Source of the DNA: Catonia carolina
Taxonomy: Eukaryota > Arthropoda > Insecta > Hemiptera > Achilidae
NCBI GenBank assembly: GCA_035578175.1
Contig: JAQMRL010000001.1
Coordinates: forward strand, 51,173,553 to 51,237,552
Direction: 5' to 3'
Length of the DNA stretch: 64,000 bases
Shown: piece by piece, positions 1-12,689 of the stretch
How positions within the stretch are numbered: position 1 is the first letter of the stretch
How the letters are laid out: each line of letters starts with the position of its first letter
Program-made: the position numbers and the translations under genes
Notes under the pieces: model-generated
Database searches by the model: none
What the model saw: only the letters and a program-made list of their open reading frames with translations
What the model was told of the DNA's origin: nothing

Positions 1-1294
1 ACTAAATACAATAAATAAATTATTAATGAAATAAAAATGGGCAATTCGCCCCTAAATATTGGGCAGTCTTGTTGTACGAACATTTTTTATAAGTGAATTA
101 TTAGTTAGAACAAGCTAAATTACAATTTATAACAGTGAACAGGCATTTTCGCATTTTCAGAAAAATTAAGAAACAAATAAATGATAAAAAAAACACAATG
201 ATGGTTGATGAATGAAGGCTTTGAAGGTTAATTACTACATAAAGACAAAAGTTAACAGATTGTGCATGTAGATGCATATCATTTGTAACGTTAAAACAGG
301 ATAAATCGTTATCACATTTGAAATTAATGCGTATTATGTTTTTCAGCTTACAAAGTCATAATCTAATTATATCTAAGTGTCAGAACTTTAATTAAGTGAG
401 TTGAACGACCCTTACAACTCTTGACTATAAAATCTTAACATATTTTTTGTGAAGTGTTTTCGATATTATGCTACCTATTTTTATAATAGTAACATATTAA
501 TGATTTAGACTTTAAATATTGTCAGTTTTTTACCTCGTGCGAATGGTTAGTTTGCAGTAGTAAGTACTCCTTTGTTTATCTATTAGTGCTAAAAATTTAT
601 TAATAAGTTTCTTTGTTCCGTTTTGTGCTGTTTAGAGTAGAAGTTTGTTTTCTAAATAAGTTGCTATTAGGAAGTGAATTAGATGTACTTAAAGATAAAT
701 GGTTAACGTATATCAGAAGGGGTTTCTACTTAACTATAAATACTGCTCTATGAGTCCATAATAAAAAAACTTCACTAATATGATCTAAGTACTTAATATT
801 TATTTATTCATTCGGTTAATATCTCAACTGCTTGTAAGCGACCTCATTGGTTAATGAACAGTACCTATTCGTACGAACGTTGTGAAAAGTTTACCTTCTG
901 TTGTTCCGTCTAGAGATTTTTTTACTTTACAATCAAGTCTTAACACAACCGCGGTAAGATTTCAGTGGTTATTATAGTTCGATAAAGTTTTGAAAGTGTA
1001 AACAGATAAATCTGCAGTACTCCAAACTTCGGTGATGTCACTCATGATGTTGCTCATGGTACGGCGGAAGAGATAAAGGATTGGATCGTGCTGTATTAAG
1101 TATGTAGTTTTAAATAAAGGACACAAGTTGTTCTTCGGCATTGGTGTTATATTTTTCGTTCGGAAATTTATTTATTAACGGTATTTTTCAATACACCCTT
1201 TTTCAGTTTTTAAACAGTAGCTTTCATTATACTATTTTATTGTCTTTTTAGTTTTTCCTGCCCTATATGAAATATAAGAAAAGGAAAGGACTTT
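1..1294. other. AT-rich stretch without recognised genes
   Basis: No coding frame or exon could be supported. A short segment near 1135-1205 (ggtgttatatttttcgttc ... ttattaacggtatttttcaa) resembles 50280-50370 and is probably part of a dispersed repeat. Confidence 0.5.
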
Positions 1295-1605
1295 TTTCAT
1301 TACGATTTTTCGAAATCGAGTTTTCACCGGAAATATACGTTTTCAAGTCCCCTGAACCCAAAACACATGTTTTTTCTGATTGGCCTGTATGTGGTTGAAC
1401 AGTTTAACTCAAAAACGGAAAATCATACAAATTTGAAACTTTACATTTAAGTACCACGAGAGAATCCGACAAGAACTTACCGTCAAAATCGGTCAACCAA
1501 AAGTAGTCGTTTGTTCGTGCAATTTAACACTTTTTTATACATTTTCTCAAAAACTGCTTCTATAGTTTAGTTTAAAATCTCCTCATATAGCCTGCTACAT
1601 TTTTG
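1295..1605 (-). repeat. Dispersed repeat of unknown class, minus-strand copy (partner at 16815-17165)
   Basis: Read on the reverse strand, this segment aligns over about 310 bases with 16815-17165. Shared blocks include tttttgagaaaat, gaccgattttgacg / gaccaattttgatg, and gggttcaggggacttgaaa / gggttcaggggacctgaaa. The copies are diverged and carry indels. No open frame, terminal repeat or RNA polymerase III box was seen. Confidence 0.65.
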
Positions 1606-1745
1606 TGCTCTGCAAAACGGTGTAAGCGGCATGTCTGTTAAGATTCGTGGGGAGGGGGGGAGCTGTGCTCTCCTGGTAAATGAGTTCTTTTTTAGATTGC
1701 GATCTTAATGTGCATTTTAGAGCAAAAGTGTGTATAATAAAATTT

Positions 1746-1935
1746 ATAGAGCCGGCCGCATTGGCGCAGTTGGTAACGTGCTCGCCTCTCATCATGCGGT
1801 CCGAATTCCACTCAGGCTCGGCATATTTTCATACGTTACAAAAAAAAAATCATTTCATCCTCATTGCACACAGTTACACCCCAACGTCGTCGCTAATGAC
1901 CTTGCAGTTGATGCGACGTTAAATAAATTAAAAAA
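1746..1935 (+). mobile_element. tRNA-derived SINE, copy 1 of family A
   Basis: The head resembles a tRNA gene, with an A box (TGGCGCAGTTGGT) and a B box (GGTCCGAATTCC). It then continues into a body ending gtcgctaatgacc ... gttgatgcgacgttaaataa and an A-rich tail. The body matches the tail of the copy at 30555-30730. The folded tRNA is imperfect and followed by SINE body, so this is not a functional tRNA gene. Confidence 0.8.
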
Positions 1936-1945
1936 AAAAAATTAT

Positions 1946-4930
1946 AGAAAATTTAAAAGTTTAGACCAATTTTTTATCTTATTTAAAGCATTTTTATACA
2001 GAGCTTATTTTAATCAATTTTGTTTAATTTTTGTCAATTAATGATTTTCCATCAAATAATTTGCTCATCAAAAGTGTCTAAGAGGGGGTTGATTTTCATC
2101 AATCTATCCCAATCCTGTGTGTCAACCTGCGCTTTGTAATCTTTGACGAATTCAGTGTCAATAGTCAATATTCTTTTGAGGACTTAATTTCCTTTAACTT
2201 AAAGGTACTTAAGGTACTGTGAACTTAAAGGTATTCACAGATCATGTACCCAACTGTATGATTATGGAATAAAGTTTATTATTAAAAACAAAATATTATT
2301 ATTATTAATACTATTGTTTGCTATGAAAACTTTGTTTTGCTAATTTCTTCAAATAGTTACTAGTTGAATGCTTTCTCGGAAGGATTATTATCCAATTTCT
2401 TATTTTTATTCAGTGAATAATTTCTCTTTACACTCATACACACACTCGCAAAATCTATTGTTATCTATTCTCTAATTTGTTAATTTCTCTAATTAGTTTA
2501 TTTCTTTGTTTCTTTCAAAGATACTCTTCTGCGTAATTAACCAAAAATTGAAACTTTGTTCCAAAATCTTAATTTCGAATCTCTTTTGAGACCAATCTCG
2601 ACTTATTCAGACTTATGTGCCCAGCTTTTTGGTGCAGCGGCAGAGAGTTGTTTAAAGTCGATCAAAACTCTTAAGCTTTGCTTCTGACATTACTCTTTTT
2701 TATGTAAGCAGTGAAACCTTTACGACGAATTCAAACTTCCGACAGTAAAAGAACTAGCGCGTAGTTATACAGTAAACTTCACAATTGACTAGATAACCAT
2801 GCCAAATAACTAACCCGTGACCTAGCTATAAGGAACTACCCTACCGTACGACTAAAGCAAAAATGGAGTAAGGACCTCGTGGTCTCAATAGCAAATAATA
2901 GCGATAGTCGTAACCGGGTAATGTGCTAATGGGTTTATTTCTGCTGAAAAGAAAATTTCTAACTGCTCGTTAAATAAGTTTTAATGTCAAATACGAAAAT
3001 GTGCCACACAGTGAATGTAGCACCGTGTAAAAAATCAAAGGCAACATTTTTTTGAGTTTGGTTTTGCCTTAATTGTTTGGGTTATTAGTGATTGCATAGG
3101 TTTGAAGCAATTTCCGGATTTGAGATGTTTGCTATGACTGATTTGGACCTACGGTGCCCAAATGCGGAGACATACAAAACCATCGTCCACCAAATGTATC
3201 TAAGCAATGAATAATAAAATTCTCTAAACGATAACAAAATGCCCTTTTCACGTAACTAACGAAACGCTTCACAACGACTTAATCGTTCCAATTGTCACGA
3301 CAGTAGCATTACAATACGATGAATTCAAAATCTGTCGCAGACACCAACCCGCTCGTACGAAATATACTCCCGCGATTTACCCCGGGTAACCTTACGGGAA
3401 GACTCAAACGCCAATGGCCAAGAGACCTCCAGGTGAATCAATGACGGAGCTATGGTTCCGACTGATAGCTCACTGAAGTAAAATCATGCAAATGTAGTAA
3501 GCTAATGTTTCATATTTACGTATTGTTAATTTGTAACAGTGTAAATAAACAGTAAATTTGTAAAAAGTAAAAAAACGAGATGATTGCTAATCATTAATCG
3601 GCACTTTTTTAAATCTTAATGTTTCGTTTTTTGTGAGGTTTAGGTACTTAATTAAAAATTTGCGTGAATTGGTCCTCTATAGGGAATATGAAGGATTAAA
3701 TTTGTTGAATGCTTGTCAAGTTTCTAACCTTCTCGTAGTTGTAAACAAGGTAATTTTCTATTGTGTCCGATTCTTGTAGTAGTTGTTCATAAGATCGACC
3801 TTTTTATTTTTGTAAAATACTTATTTTATTTCTGATTATTAAGCTTAACAAATTATCGTGTCCTTTTTGACCTTGTCAAGATTCATGACATTAATTGTAG
3901 ATCCCAGTAATTTTATTTGTAATGAACTGTTCTTACAAGTACGTACTTAATTAAATCTAATGATACAGTCTACTGCCTATTATTTTTTAATGTAACGTTC
4001 TCCATGGTTATTTTCAATAGACAGTTATGGAGCCAGATTTGTACCTACCTTTTGTTTGTATTGTGTAATGTGCATGAATTAACACAGGTTTACTGTTTCT
4101 TGTTTGACTGTATTGTGCGCTTTTAATTAAAACGTTATATATTGGAGCTAATATTGAAAAGTAAGTTTTGTATACGTGTTCTAATAACTTAACTTAAAAA
4201 AAACATTCTTATTCTGTTTTGTATTATTAATTATTTTAATGTTGTTTTCTTGTTACAATCGTGATATTTTTTTCCACAAATGATTTGATGGATAGGAGGG
4301 TTATTAACAACTTTTGGTGTTGTTGGGATCAGAAACAATATTTGTTTTGTATTTGCATAAGTTTTAATTGTTGATTTACGGAACTGTATATCAACAACTG
4401 TATTTTATTGTCCTATTTGGCTCTAAAAAAATAATAAAACTATTAACGTTTTAATTGTATGTGAAACAAAATTTATTCACCGTGTCTTGCACTGAGAGTA
4501 TTAGGCCTACCACTTGTAATACTCTAGTGTAGTCATGTAATACATGTATAGCCATGTACTCGTATGTAACAACCAGCAATTTTATTTGTTGTCAACACTT
4601 CTCTTCCAATGATAGATATTTTTGATCTTTGTATTTTCATCATCCGTTTCATTCAGACTGGATCCAGTAATTTTTTCTTTCTTTGTTTACTTCTACATTA
4701 CAATCTGTTCATCTTATTCGAACAATAAGTAATTTATATGGTAAAGAGAGTGAAACTAAAGGAAGTAAAAAAATCCATCGATCCTTGAGTTCTGTAATAT
4801 TGATGAGAGAAAAAAATGAAAGAAAGAGAGAAATAAGTAAAACTCAAGGATCTTTAATACTAAATTTTGATTACAGTTTAGGCAAGTCCAAAAAATTGAA
4901 ACTTCAACTGTGATTCTGAATTAAACTATT
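1946..4930. other. AT-rich stretch, no supported gene
   Basis: About 3 kb with many stops in all frames. 2760-3500 is somewhat richer in GC but gives no convincing exon, terminal repeat or RNA gene. An upstream exon of the SLC17-like gene could hide here, but none was identified. Confidence 0.45.
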
Positions 4931-4938
4931 GTCTAAGA

Positions 4939-5319
4939 CAGGGGTACCCAGTCTTTTTGTCCCTGAATACCACTTGAAATTTTCAGAAATCTAGGCGTGC
5001 CACTACCTTAACCCAAGATTACATTAAGGGTCTCATATACAGAGATGGTGACGGGAGGGAGGGAGGGAGGGGTGTACGATTTTGCTACACTGCAAACTGC
5101 TTTATTCCACGCGGAAAACGACCACTTATAAATAAATTTAAATTAACCTATCTACTGTGGACCCATTTCCTCTCACTCTGTACAAATGTTACTCGTTTTA
5201 ATACGTTCTCTCACTATCATACTATTTTCAAAATTTCGATTTATTTAAGTGATTAATTTTTTATTTTATAAATAAGGGGTTTGTCTACTTGTTAGCACAC
5301 CAACGTTTGGGAACTACTG
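4939..5319. mobile_element. hAT-type MITE with 8-bp target-site duplication
   Basis: The 381-bp element starts CAGGGGTACCCAG and ends GTTTGGGAACTACTG, imperfect inverted ends of hAT style. It is flanked by an exact 8-bp duplication, gtctaaga, at 4931-4938 and 5320-5327. An 8-bp duplication is diagnostic of hAT insertion. No transposase frame is present, so the element is non-autonomous. Confidence 0.88.
5050..5073 (+). repeat. GGGA tandem tract with G-quadruplex pattern
   Basis: Five consecutive G-runs separated by single A residues (gggagggagggagggagggg) satisfy the G3-N1-G3 quadruplex rule. The tract lies inside the hAT MITE at 4939-5319 and is conspicuous in AT-rich surroundings. Confidence 0.8.
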
Positions 5320-5327
5320 GTCTAAGA

Positions 5328-6125
5328 ATTCATTTTTATACCATGTGTCGTATCATTGTGAGCTTGAAGGTTGACGGAGTGAGCCAGAGTGTTGCCAGAT
5401 CGCATTTTGCCTTGTCCTGCTTGTACATTACTTCACTCATACAAGCACACGTTACTTAGCACACATTAGAGCGACAGTATTTATCTTTAAATACGGTGCG
5501 TTACTGTTGTATAACAGGTTTTTTTGAATTTCACTTTAGTATATTATGGTTTACTTTGTCCATTCAGTGTAAAACATAACCTTACATTACTTTTACTTAT
5601 CTGTAGCCTATACGCGGCCCACGAAGGGCTTGGTGGAGCGATTAGTTATGCTGGACGTTGAAGCTTACAATGACGTGACGCTCACTATAGTAAACTTTTA
5701 TGTTCACGTAGTCCATTCAATATGTAACGCTGAAATATGAAATTTGTTATTTTTCTGTTGTTAAATTGAGATCTCAAAATATAAATTCGTTAAAATTATC
5801 TAGTAGGGTGTGTTCAACATTTTTCTGATAGTTTTTGACAGGAATAGTTCTAAAATTTCGGTGTTGGAATTTACAGAAGTTTCCTACATGAAAATTGTGT
5901 CCCGTATGTCCAAATGGAATTCTGTTGTAAATATTCCTAAACTTTATTTACATTTGTATAAAACTTTATTTATATTTCTTCAAAAGGAAGCGAACAACAG
6001 ACGAGGAAAGATTGCCGGTGCACTCCTAGGAACTCCCACTAGTAGCTATAAGAAGAAAGCAAGCACTCTCAAGCCAAGCCAAGATCTCACATACTGTGAT
6101 AAAACCTGTGTGTTTGTACGCGAAT
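5328..6125. other. Intergenic, no supported gene
   Basis: An open stretch of 105 codons at 5810-6127 has low-complexity, unbiased composition and no recognisable domain. It is treated as chance. Confidence 0.5.
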
Positions 6126-6129
6126 GAGT

Positions 6130-6610
6130 GCCTTAGAATGACTGAGAAGGCTGGTTTAAAAGAAGCAGAGAAATTTGAGAGAAAGATCCTCCGCAAGATA
6201 AAATGTGTCCGAAGATAGTAGACGGACAATATAGGTTACGAGGTCGAGAAGACTGTACTAGGAAAACGACGATTTATGAAAACGATTAGAAAAAACTAAA
6301 ATTTTACGGACACCATGTATAGAATCGATGACAACCAGTTGACACAACACATTTTTAATTAGACACTAAACAATAAACCCAAAGTGTTGAATAAATAAAT
6401 GATGAGAAGTCAGAAATGGTATTGAGAAAACCGGAATAAACCGAGAAAATTTAATGAACCGAACAAAATTCAGACAACTAATTATAGACTTAAAGGGCTT
6501 CCACGAAGAGCAAAAACAGAACACCGGGTGGACAGAAGTAAAGAGATAATCCTACAGTGAGCGAATGCTGAAAATGTGGGCTGCAAAACGAGCTTCCAGA
6601 AACGTCTAAA
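6130..6610 (+). pseudogene. LINE C-terminal relic, family L-a, plus-strand copy
   Basis: Despite stops and shifts, the plus strand reads EKFERKILRKI ... DGQYRLR ... IRKKKLKFYGH ... MDDNRLTQHIF, the post-reverse-transcriptase C-terminus of many insect non-LTR retrotransposons (RKIL..I.GP, LR..GH..RM). The reverse complement of 7840-8290 aligns with it, including the final block of GGCTTCCACGAAGAGCAAAA type. Confidence 0.7.
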
Positions 6611-7379
6611 GTCATCTCACGTGGTTTTAAATTGACCCTGTACGAGAGAAAAAAACTTTGTAAGTTAATAGTTTCATGGAAGTGCGAAATACTCGGGGTA
6701 TTATGTAATCCGATTTTGTTTCAGTTTTTGGTAAAACATAGATTTCGTGGAAACAGAAAAGTAATTAGGAAAATGTATAAATCAAACTATTTGTAGTACA
6801 AACAATCTAATACTTTCGCTCAAATTTTCAGTTGGTTTACCAAATTATTGACAAACTAACATTCGCGTTTGATTCTTGGTAATAAGTGGTAAAGACGTTT
6901 AGATTAATTGATTAGTTATTAAAAAGTTTCTTTGTAGGTTTAGCCCCTAATAATGAAACGAAAACTTTTAAGCATGCATTACATGAAAAACTGACCGATT
7001 TTAAACTTCTCTATTACTTTTTCTGATATAAATTGCATATATTTCATCAAAAATGTCCAACTGATTTCTGAAGTAGAATCGATCAGCACGCCTTGAATTA
7101 GGGCACTCTAAAGAAGTGTGTTTTTTAAACAACTTCTATTCGGCTAACAGAATAGTTTACACGTATTTAGTTATATTTTTTAACTGACGTACATAGATCT
7201 ATAACTAATTTTGTTGTTTCTTTTCGTGAACTGTATAGAGACTGTGATTAAGTTAAAAACCGCGAAAAATTCGTATAAGCTGTGTTATAACTTTTCAGGC
7301 TCTAATGTAATATTTTGTGTTCAAAATTTTGACAGTATCTTAGGTAATAATTTTTTTTGGTTTTATATGCTTTTGTAGC

Positions 7380-7826
7380 AGTTATTTCCGTACATAGATA
7401 GAGCCATTTTACCCTTAACAGGCAGGTGGAGTGTTAAATTATTTACACTCGATCTGCTAGTTCCAGGGCTACAAAAAATAAGTTATGTTTCTTATGACAT
7501 GGTCGGCCAATTATATGACTTTTAAGAACAATTAAAAACAGAAGAGGTAGAAGTGTAAAAGACACTATTTACCGTTATCTCCACTGAGAGTAATGAATTT
7601 CATTATTCAGCCAGACCCAGTGATGAATGAAATGCAAGTGTTATTTGCAGGGTGGAAAGTAGATGCTTTTCAGAGGGCCTGGCCTGCTGATAAGCATACT
7701 TTTCCACTCAGAGAAGACAATAGTAAACCACCTCACTTCTCGTTTTACGTAGTAGAGCCTCTAGAGGCTCAAACCAGCCTTTCGGTTGATGACCTAAATA
7801 ACAACAGGGCTGTTTTAGACAATTAA
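7380..7826 (+). repeat. Dispersed repeat family R, plus-strand copy (partner at 40605-40998)
   Basis: This segment aligns over about 400 bases with the reverse complement of 40605-40998. Shared blocks include aggtggagtgtaaa, taatgaatttcattat, ccagaccc and aaaccagcctttcgg.tgatgacc. An open frame of 77 codons at 7593-7826 falls in it but is not preserved in the partner copy, so it is not called a gene. The element class is not known to me; no long terminal repeats were seen. Confidence 0.8.
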
Positions 7827-7839
7827 AGTAACTAGCTAT

Positions 7840-8290
7840 TTTTCGCAGCTTTTCCTGCAGCCCGCATTGCCAGCGTTATATTTTTACTGTGGGCGTTTCT
7901 TCTTTATTCTGTCCATCTAATGTTCTGCTTCTGTTCTTCATGAAAGCCGTTAAATTCAATAATCAGTTATCTAAATTTGGTTCGGTCCTTTTCACTTTCT
8001 CTGTTTATTTTAGTTTTCTCTATGTCCTTTTTGACCTGTTTAAACCATTTATTTAACATTAGATCAATTTTTTATACCTAAGGCATGTAAGATGCCATAA
8101 AGATTTGTTTTGTCAACCTTTGGTAATCCATTCCATAGATTTTTAGTCTTCGTTTTTTGATCGTTTTTATTAACAGTTCTTTTTTATTGTACCGTTCTTC
8201 TCGTCCTTGCAGTCTGCACTGTACGTCTACTATGTTAAGATTCATTATCTTGCAAAGAAAATCCTCCTCTCAAATTTCCCTGCGTCTCCT
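7840..8290 (-). pseudogene. LINE C-terminal relic, family L-a, minus-strand copy
   Basis: The reverse strand resembles 6150-6600 (ERRIFFARY..., GREERYNKKELLIKTIKKRR, then a tail homologous to GGCTTTCATGAAGAACAGAA). It is heavily mutated. With 6130-6610 it forms an inverted pair on either side of the family R repeat. Confidence 0.65.
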
Positions 8291-8294
8291 AGGT

Positions 8295-11200
8295 CAGTAA
8301 CGGTATTGTTTTTACAATTAAAAAAATACGATTGTTAAAATCAGTTGTCTAAACTACGGGTAGGAGATTCCGGAATAGGTTTCTGCGATTTTGGTATTTC
8401 GATGAGAACTACTTTTTGAATTGACCACAACACGACTACTTTGTTTTTAGTTTATTAATCTTATGATTTCATGTTGCTGCGGATTCGTAATAAGTTACTC
8501 TTTTAAATGTAATATTTCCTGGTATATCCATTATATTAATGACCTACCATTCTTAAAATAAAAGTACGTTATTAAGGAAACTAGGTCAGTTAAATAAATT
8601 ATAAGGTTAGTTAATATTCTATACGGTTGGCATGGCAACCACAAGGTACACAATGTTAAATTTTCGTTATGTAAAAATTTTATTTATTTAGGACACTCAC
8701 TAATGTTATTGAAAAACAATATATTTATATTACCAATCTGAATTTTTTTAATTCAAATACATTTGCTGAGTAGGTTTAAGGTCGTTATTTCATTAATCGC
8801 GAAGTAGTACGAGAAACTAAATGTAACTATATTGAAGGGGTACCGAAAGTTGGGAAATTTTTTAAACCAGTAACTGTTAGAAATTAAATATAGTAATAGT
8901 ATAAAATATAATAATAGTATAATTAATAAGTTTATAAAACTTTAAAAATATAATTTACGTCAGAGCTTCTAGTTCTTTATGTAAAATTATTTCATATTTA
9001 TTTACTTTTTCGTAACGTAGGCCCTACTTAGGCCTTCGGTTAAAACTATTCTTACCACCTTTAAACATCGTTAAGAAAGGAATGGATTTTTCCTATTTTT
9101 GCTTTGGTGAGATGGCTTTAAATTGAATACAGTGAGCAGTACTTTTGGCTAGTTGAGTCGGGTAAGTTGCAACTCGTTATGTAAAACTATTAGAAAATAA
9201 AGATATGAAAAATTAATTAAAAGTTTTAATTTGTTAAACATCTAGGAATTAACAAACATAGACTATTTCTATAGGGAAATACATTTTTAAACTGTATCCT
9301 TTAGCTTGTAATTTATGCAAATATAAAACTGTAGACTGTATTTCTAATGGTTCAATTCTTTGAAATTCTCCTTGAGAAGAGGAATATTGTTAACAGTTGC
9401 AAATGAACAATGTCATTAAGCAGCATGAACAGTCGTTAAATCGAGTAATTTGAAATAAACCTAGGGTTTTACATCACTTACATTTTTTGATGTAATAAAA
9501 GAAATACATCGACATAGGCCTTTCGTTTAATATAAAAAAATGTGCATGTCTACAGTTACGTATGTCAATAAGTCTACAGTTAATTGTGAATTGTTATCGA
9601 GTTGTATGTTATTGAACTCTTTGAAATACATTAATAATATAATGAACAATAAACGGCTACATACGACTTAGCATCATAATTGTGAATGTCACGTTCATTT
9701 TAAATGTATGTACTTACAGAAGGCGACGTTGTAAGTAATTGAGATGCTTTTGTTTCCAAGTTAATTAAATCGCTTAGCCTCAACTTCGCTAGCGCGTCAT
9801 GGACTTGTTAGATATAATGTGATATTAGTTTTTATACGAGTGTCGAGTTAATTTTCGATTAAGATTTCTGTGTGGCCTTGAAAGTTCTTTGAGCTTATAG
9901 TTAAATTTTTGGTATAACTTTTCAACTCTTGTGTTTGTTAGAATAATAATAATTATTATAATAATAGCTTATTTCCGAAAAAATATATACAATTTGAATC
10001 TTAACATTTTATATTATTTTTGTACGTATATCCATTCTTATTACCACAATCATTGCAATAACCGAGGCGGTGGAAATTGAAACATCCAACTACGGGTAAA
10101 AAACCGTGTGCCAGGATATGTAAAAAAAACATAATTTCACTAATTTTTTAAACTATTTACCACAAATATGGTAAGTGAGCTCACCGTTAACTTTGTGTTT
10201 TACCTTGCATGGAAGTCCGTTCCGACATTAATTATCCATTTTTGCAATTCATTTTAAAATTTCATTTAATTCTGTTCAGTTATGCATTCAGGTAGCAGGT
10301 TAGAAAATTTGCGGGCCAAGTGAGTGAAGTGTCGCTAATACAGCACACTTCTCGCTTTATGTTCAATATCTTATCAATATCATAATATCAATTAAATTTG
10401 TAATTCGTTGGTCCGTAAATTGATAGTATGTATAAGAATGGGAAAGTTAATGGGTCCTTGAAAATCTGTCAACCAGTCTTGTAAATGTATCAAATTAATG
10501 TTGTTAAATGTTGTTCAAATTAATTTAAATACTGAATACAGTTTCAATAGAGTTGTAAATTTTAAAGTACTTGTTAGCAGGTGGCTGCATCCCGAAAGCA
10601 GTTGAAGTTTACTAAGTACAAGGCCCCGATCCGTCATTACCCTTCCCCCCACTCCGGAAATCAACTCTCGATGCTGTCAAAGTTTTTTTATTTCTTTTTG
10701 TGTATCTTGTTGGCCGTTCAACTGTAGTGACGAAAGTATTGCGTAGCTGAAAAGGCAGATTATGTTACACGTCGCTGTTCCTTGTACACCAAAGAAGTTT
10801 CTAATGTACTTTCAAGACTCAACTTACATGATAGTTACCACAATCGTTTGTGTGTACAGGTTCTTATCACTTTAAGAAACTGTCTTAATTTAAAAGGAAA
10901 ATCAGAATATTAATTTACCTGTATTTCCTCTTTATCTGGTATGGGGCTCAATAAATACGGTTGGAGGTATTGCGCGATCTTTACCGAGTTTTTTTACGAG
11001 TGTATTTCAGAGATAAACATTACTGAACATTTCGGTTTAATTTTGTTGCGTATAATAACGTACTACGTTTTACAACATTTTAAATTTATTTATTTTTGGA
11101 AGTACTTGAGATTAAGCGGCTCTTGTCGGAAATTGAAAAGGTCGATCATGTTTTGTCTTTTGAAGACTTTTATGAAAAATCTTGATCAAAAGAAATTTTT

Positions 11201-11635
11201 TGTTATATAGGTATACTTTATTCCCAGATATTAAAAATATATGTACATACTTGAGACATTTGGGAAAATGTTATTGTATTTTTTGTCTTTACTTCTTTAA
11301 AGTGACGATAACTAGTTTTTTTAGCATACAGTTAACACAATGAGAATCGCTTTGTAGAAAGTTCTTTTAATTTTTTAAGATTGTTTGAAAACAGAGTGTT
11401 CTCAATATTTCATATTATTGCATTATTTATCTGCTGCATAAGGATCGATCTTATCTTTTTTAAACGGAATAAATTTTTATTATTTTTTCCGGATATTGAT
11501 AAGACATAGCATATCCTGTATCTAGGACAACCATTATGCTTTAACTATATTTTTTAAGAGAGTACTTTTATTAACATAAATGTTTAGCAGCGTGGAATAT
11601 AAAATCATTACTCTATTTTATTGTAACTAGTCTTA
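8295..11635. other. AT-rich stretch, no supported gene
   Basis: About 3.3 kb with simple-sequence patches such as (AAT)n near 9943-9967. The 89-codon open stretch at 10941-11210 has no domain. No exon with family similarity was found. Confidence 0.45.
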
Positions 11636-12680
11636 GACTGACTATCAGAAAGCATTCGACCAATTAAAGCACGAAAAAATGGTGGATGTCCTAAGAAGAA
11701 CAGAAATAGAGACTCAGTAGACCTAAAATTAGTTACCAGCCTTTACTGTGGCCAGACAGTTGTTTTAGAGTTGAGGAAGAGCTCACACGGGAAATCAGAC
11801 ACGGGTGCGTTCTCTCCCCCCATTCTGTTTAACCTCTACTCCGAACACATTTTTAGAGAAGCTCTCCATGACTTGGATTAAAGAATAACAATAAATGGTA
11901 TCAGGGTTAACAACATACGGTATGCAGTTGATACTATTATTTGTGGACAATGTAAAGGACTTTACAAGCTCTTGAATAAAATAACTGAAGTCAGCACACT
12001 GTATGCCTTCATTATAATGCTAGCAAGACCAATGTTTATGAACAAAGAAAGGATTAACTCAGGAATTTAAATACAAATAAACCAAAGCAGAATTTAAAGA
12101 GTGATACAATATCAATATTTGGCCACATGCTTTAATAAAGCGCAGGATATTTCACAGGAGATAGAGTTTCGTATCGCAAAAGTCAGAATTGTATCTTATC
12201 GATGAGTTCTGTGTTTAAATCTCGCAATCTAATTTTGAAGACCAAAATGAGACTTCTAAATTGCCATGTCCTCTCGGCTCTTTTCTACAGAGTGGAAACT
12301 TTTACCCTAACGGGAGCAGTCTCTAAAATACTTGAAACCCTTGAGCTCTTGGCCTAAAGGAGATACTTTGAATATCGTTGACCAGAAAATTACCAAAATT
12401 GAAGTCTTATTAAAATTAACACCGTAAAATCCCGTAAACTACAATATCTGGAACACATATTGCGGGACAATCAAAGCTACGAGTTACTAAAAAGGATCCT
12501 GCTGTGGAGGACGAAGAATTTCGTGGCTGGGCAACCTAAAAACTGATTTAGCCAGAGTTTTTTTTACAAAACTGTCCCGGATTGTGACAGATATGGTCCG
12601 CATCACGATGATAATCGCCAGTATCTGAAGCGGATTGGCACCTTGAAACAAAGAGGTCTTAGACGAACAATTTTTTACAA
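11635..12680 (+). pseudogene. Degenerate LINE reverse transcriptase relic
   Basis: Across several frames the plus strand reads DYQKAFDQLKHEKMVDVL (motif A region), PILFNLYSEHIFREALHD (after the QG-type motif B), NNIRYAVDTII (YADD decayed to YAVD) and RPMFMNKERINSGI. About 300 bases on come C-terminal motifs with a YLEHILRDNQRYELLKRIL-like stretch and a following W/L-rich segment. Stops and shifts occur throughout. It is a dead copy; no target duplication was found. Confidence 0.8.
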
Positions 12681-12689
12681 TCCCTTAAC

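Noticed and set aside
1746..1820. Possible true tRNA gene
   Set aside because: A and B boxes are present, but the acceptor and anticodon stems are imperfect and a SINE body with A-rich tail follows; the same holds for 30555-30630.
5641..5695. Candidate upstream first exon (ATG ... donor-like GTAAAC)
   Set aside because: It ends in phase 0, but the exon at 15714 would need a phase 1 partner.
7593..7826. Open frame of 77 codons
   Set aside because: It lies inside repeat family R and is not kept open in the partner copy at 40605-40998.
10941..11210. Open frame of 89 codons
   Set aside because: No domain, no splice context matching a known family, composition as expected from AT-rich DNA.
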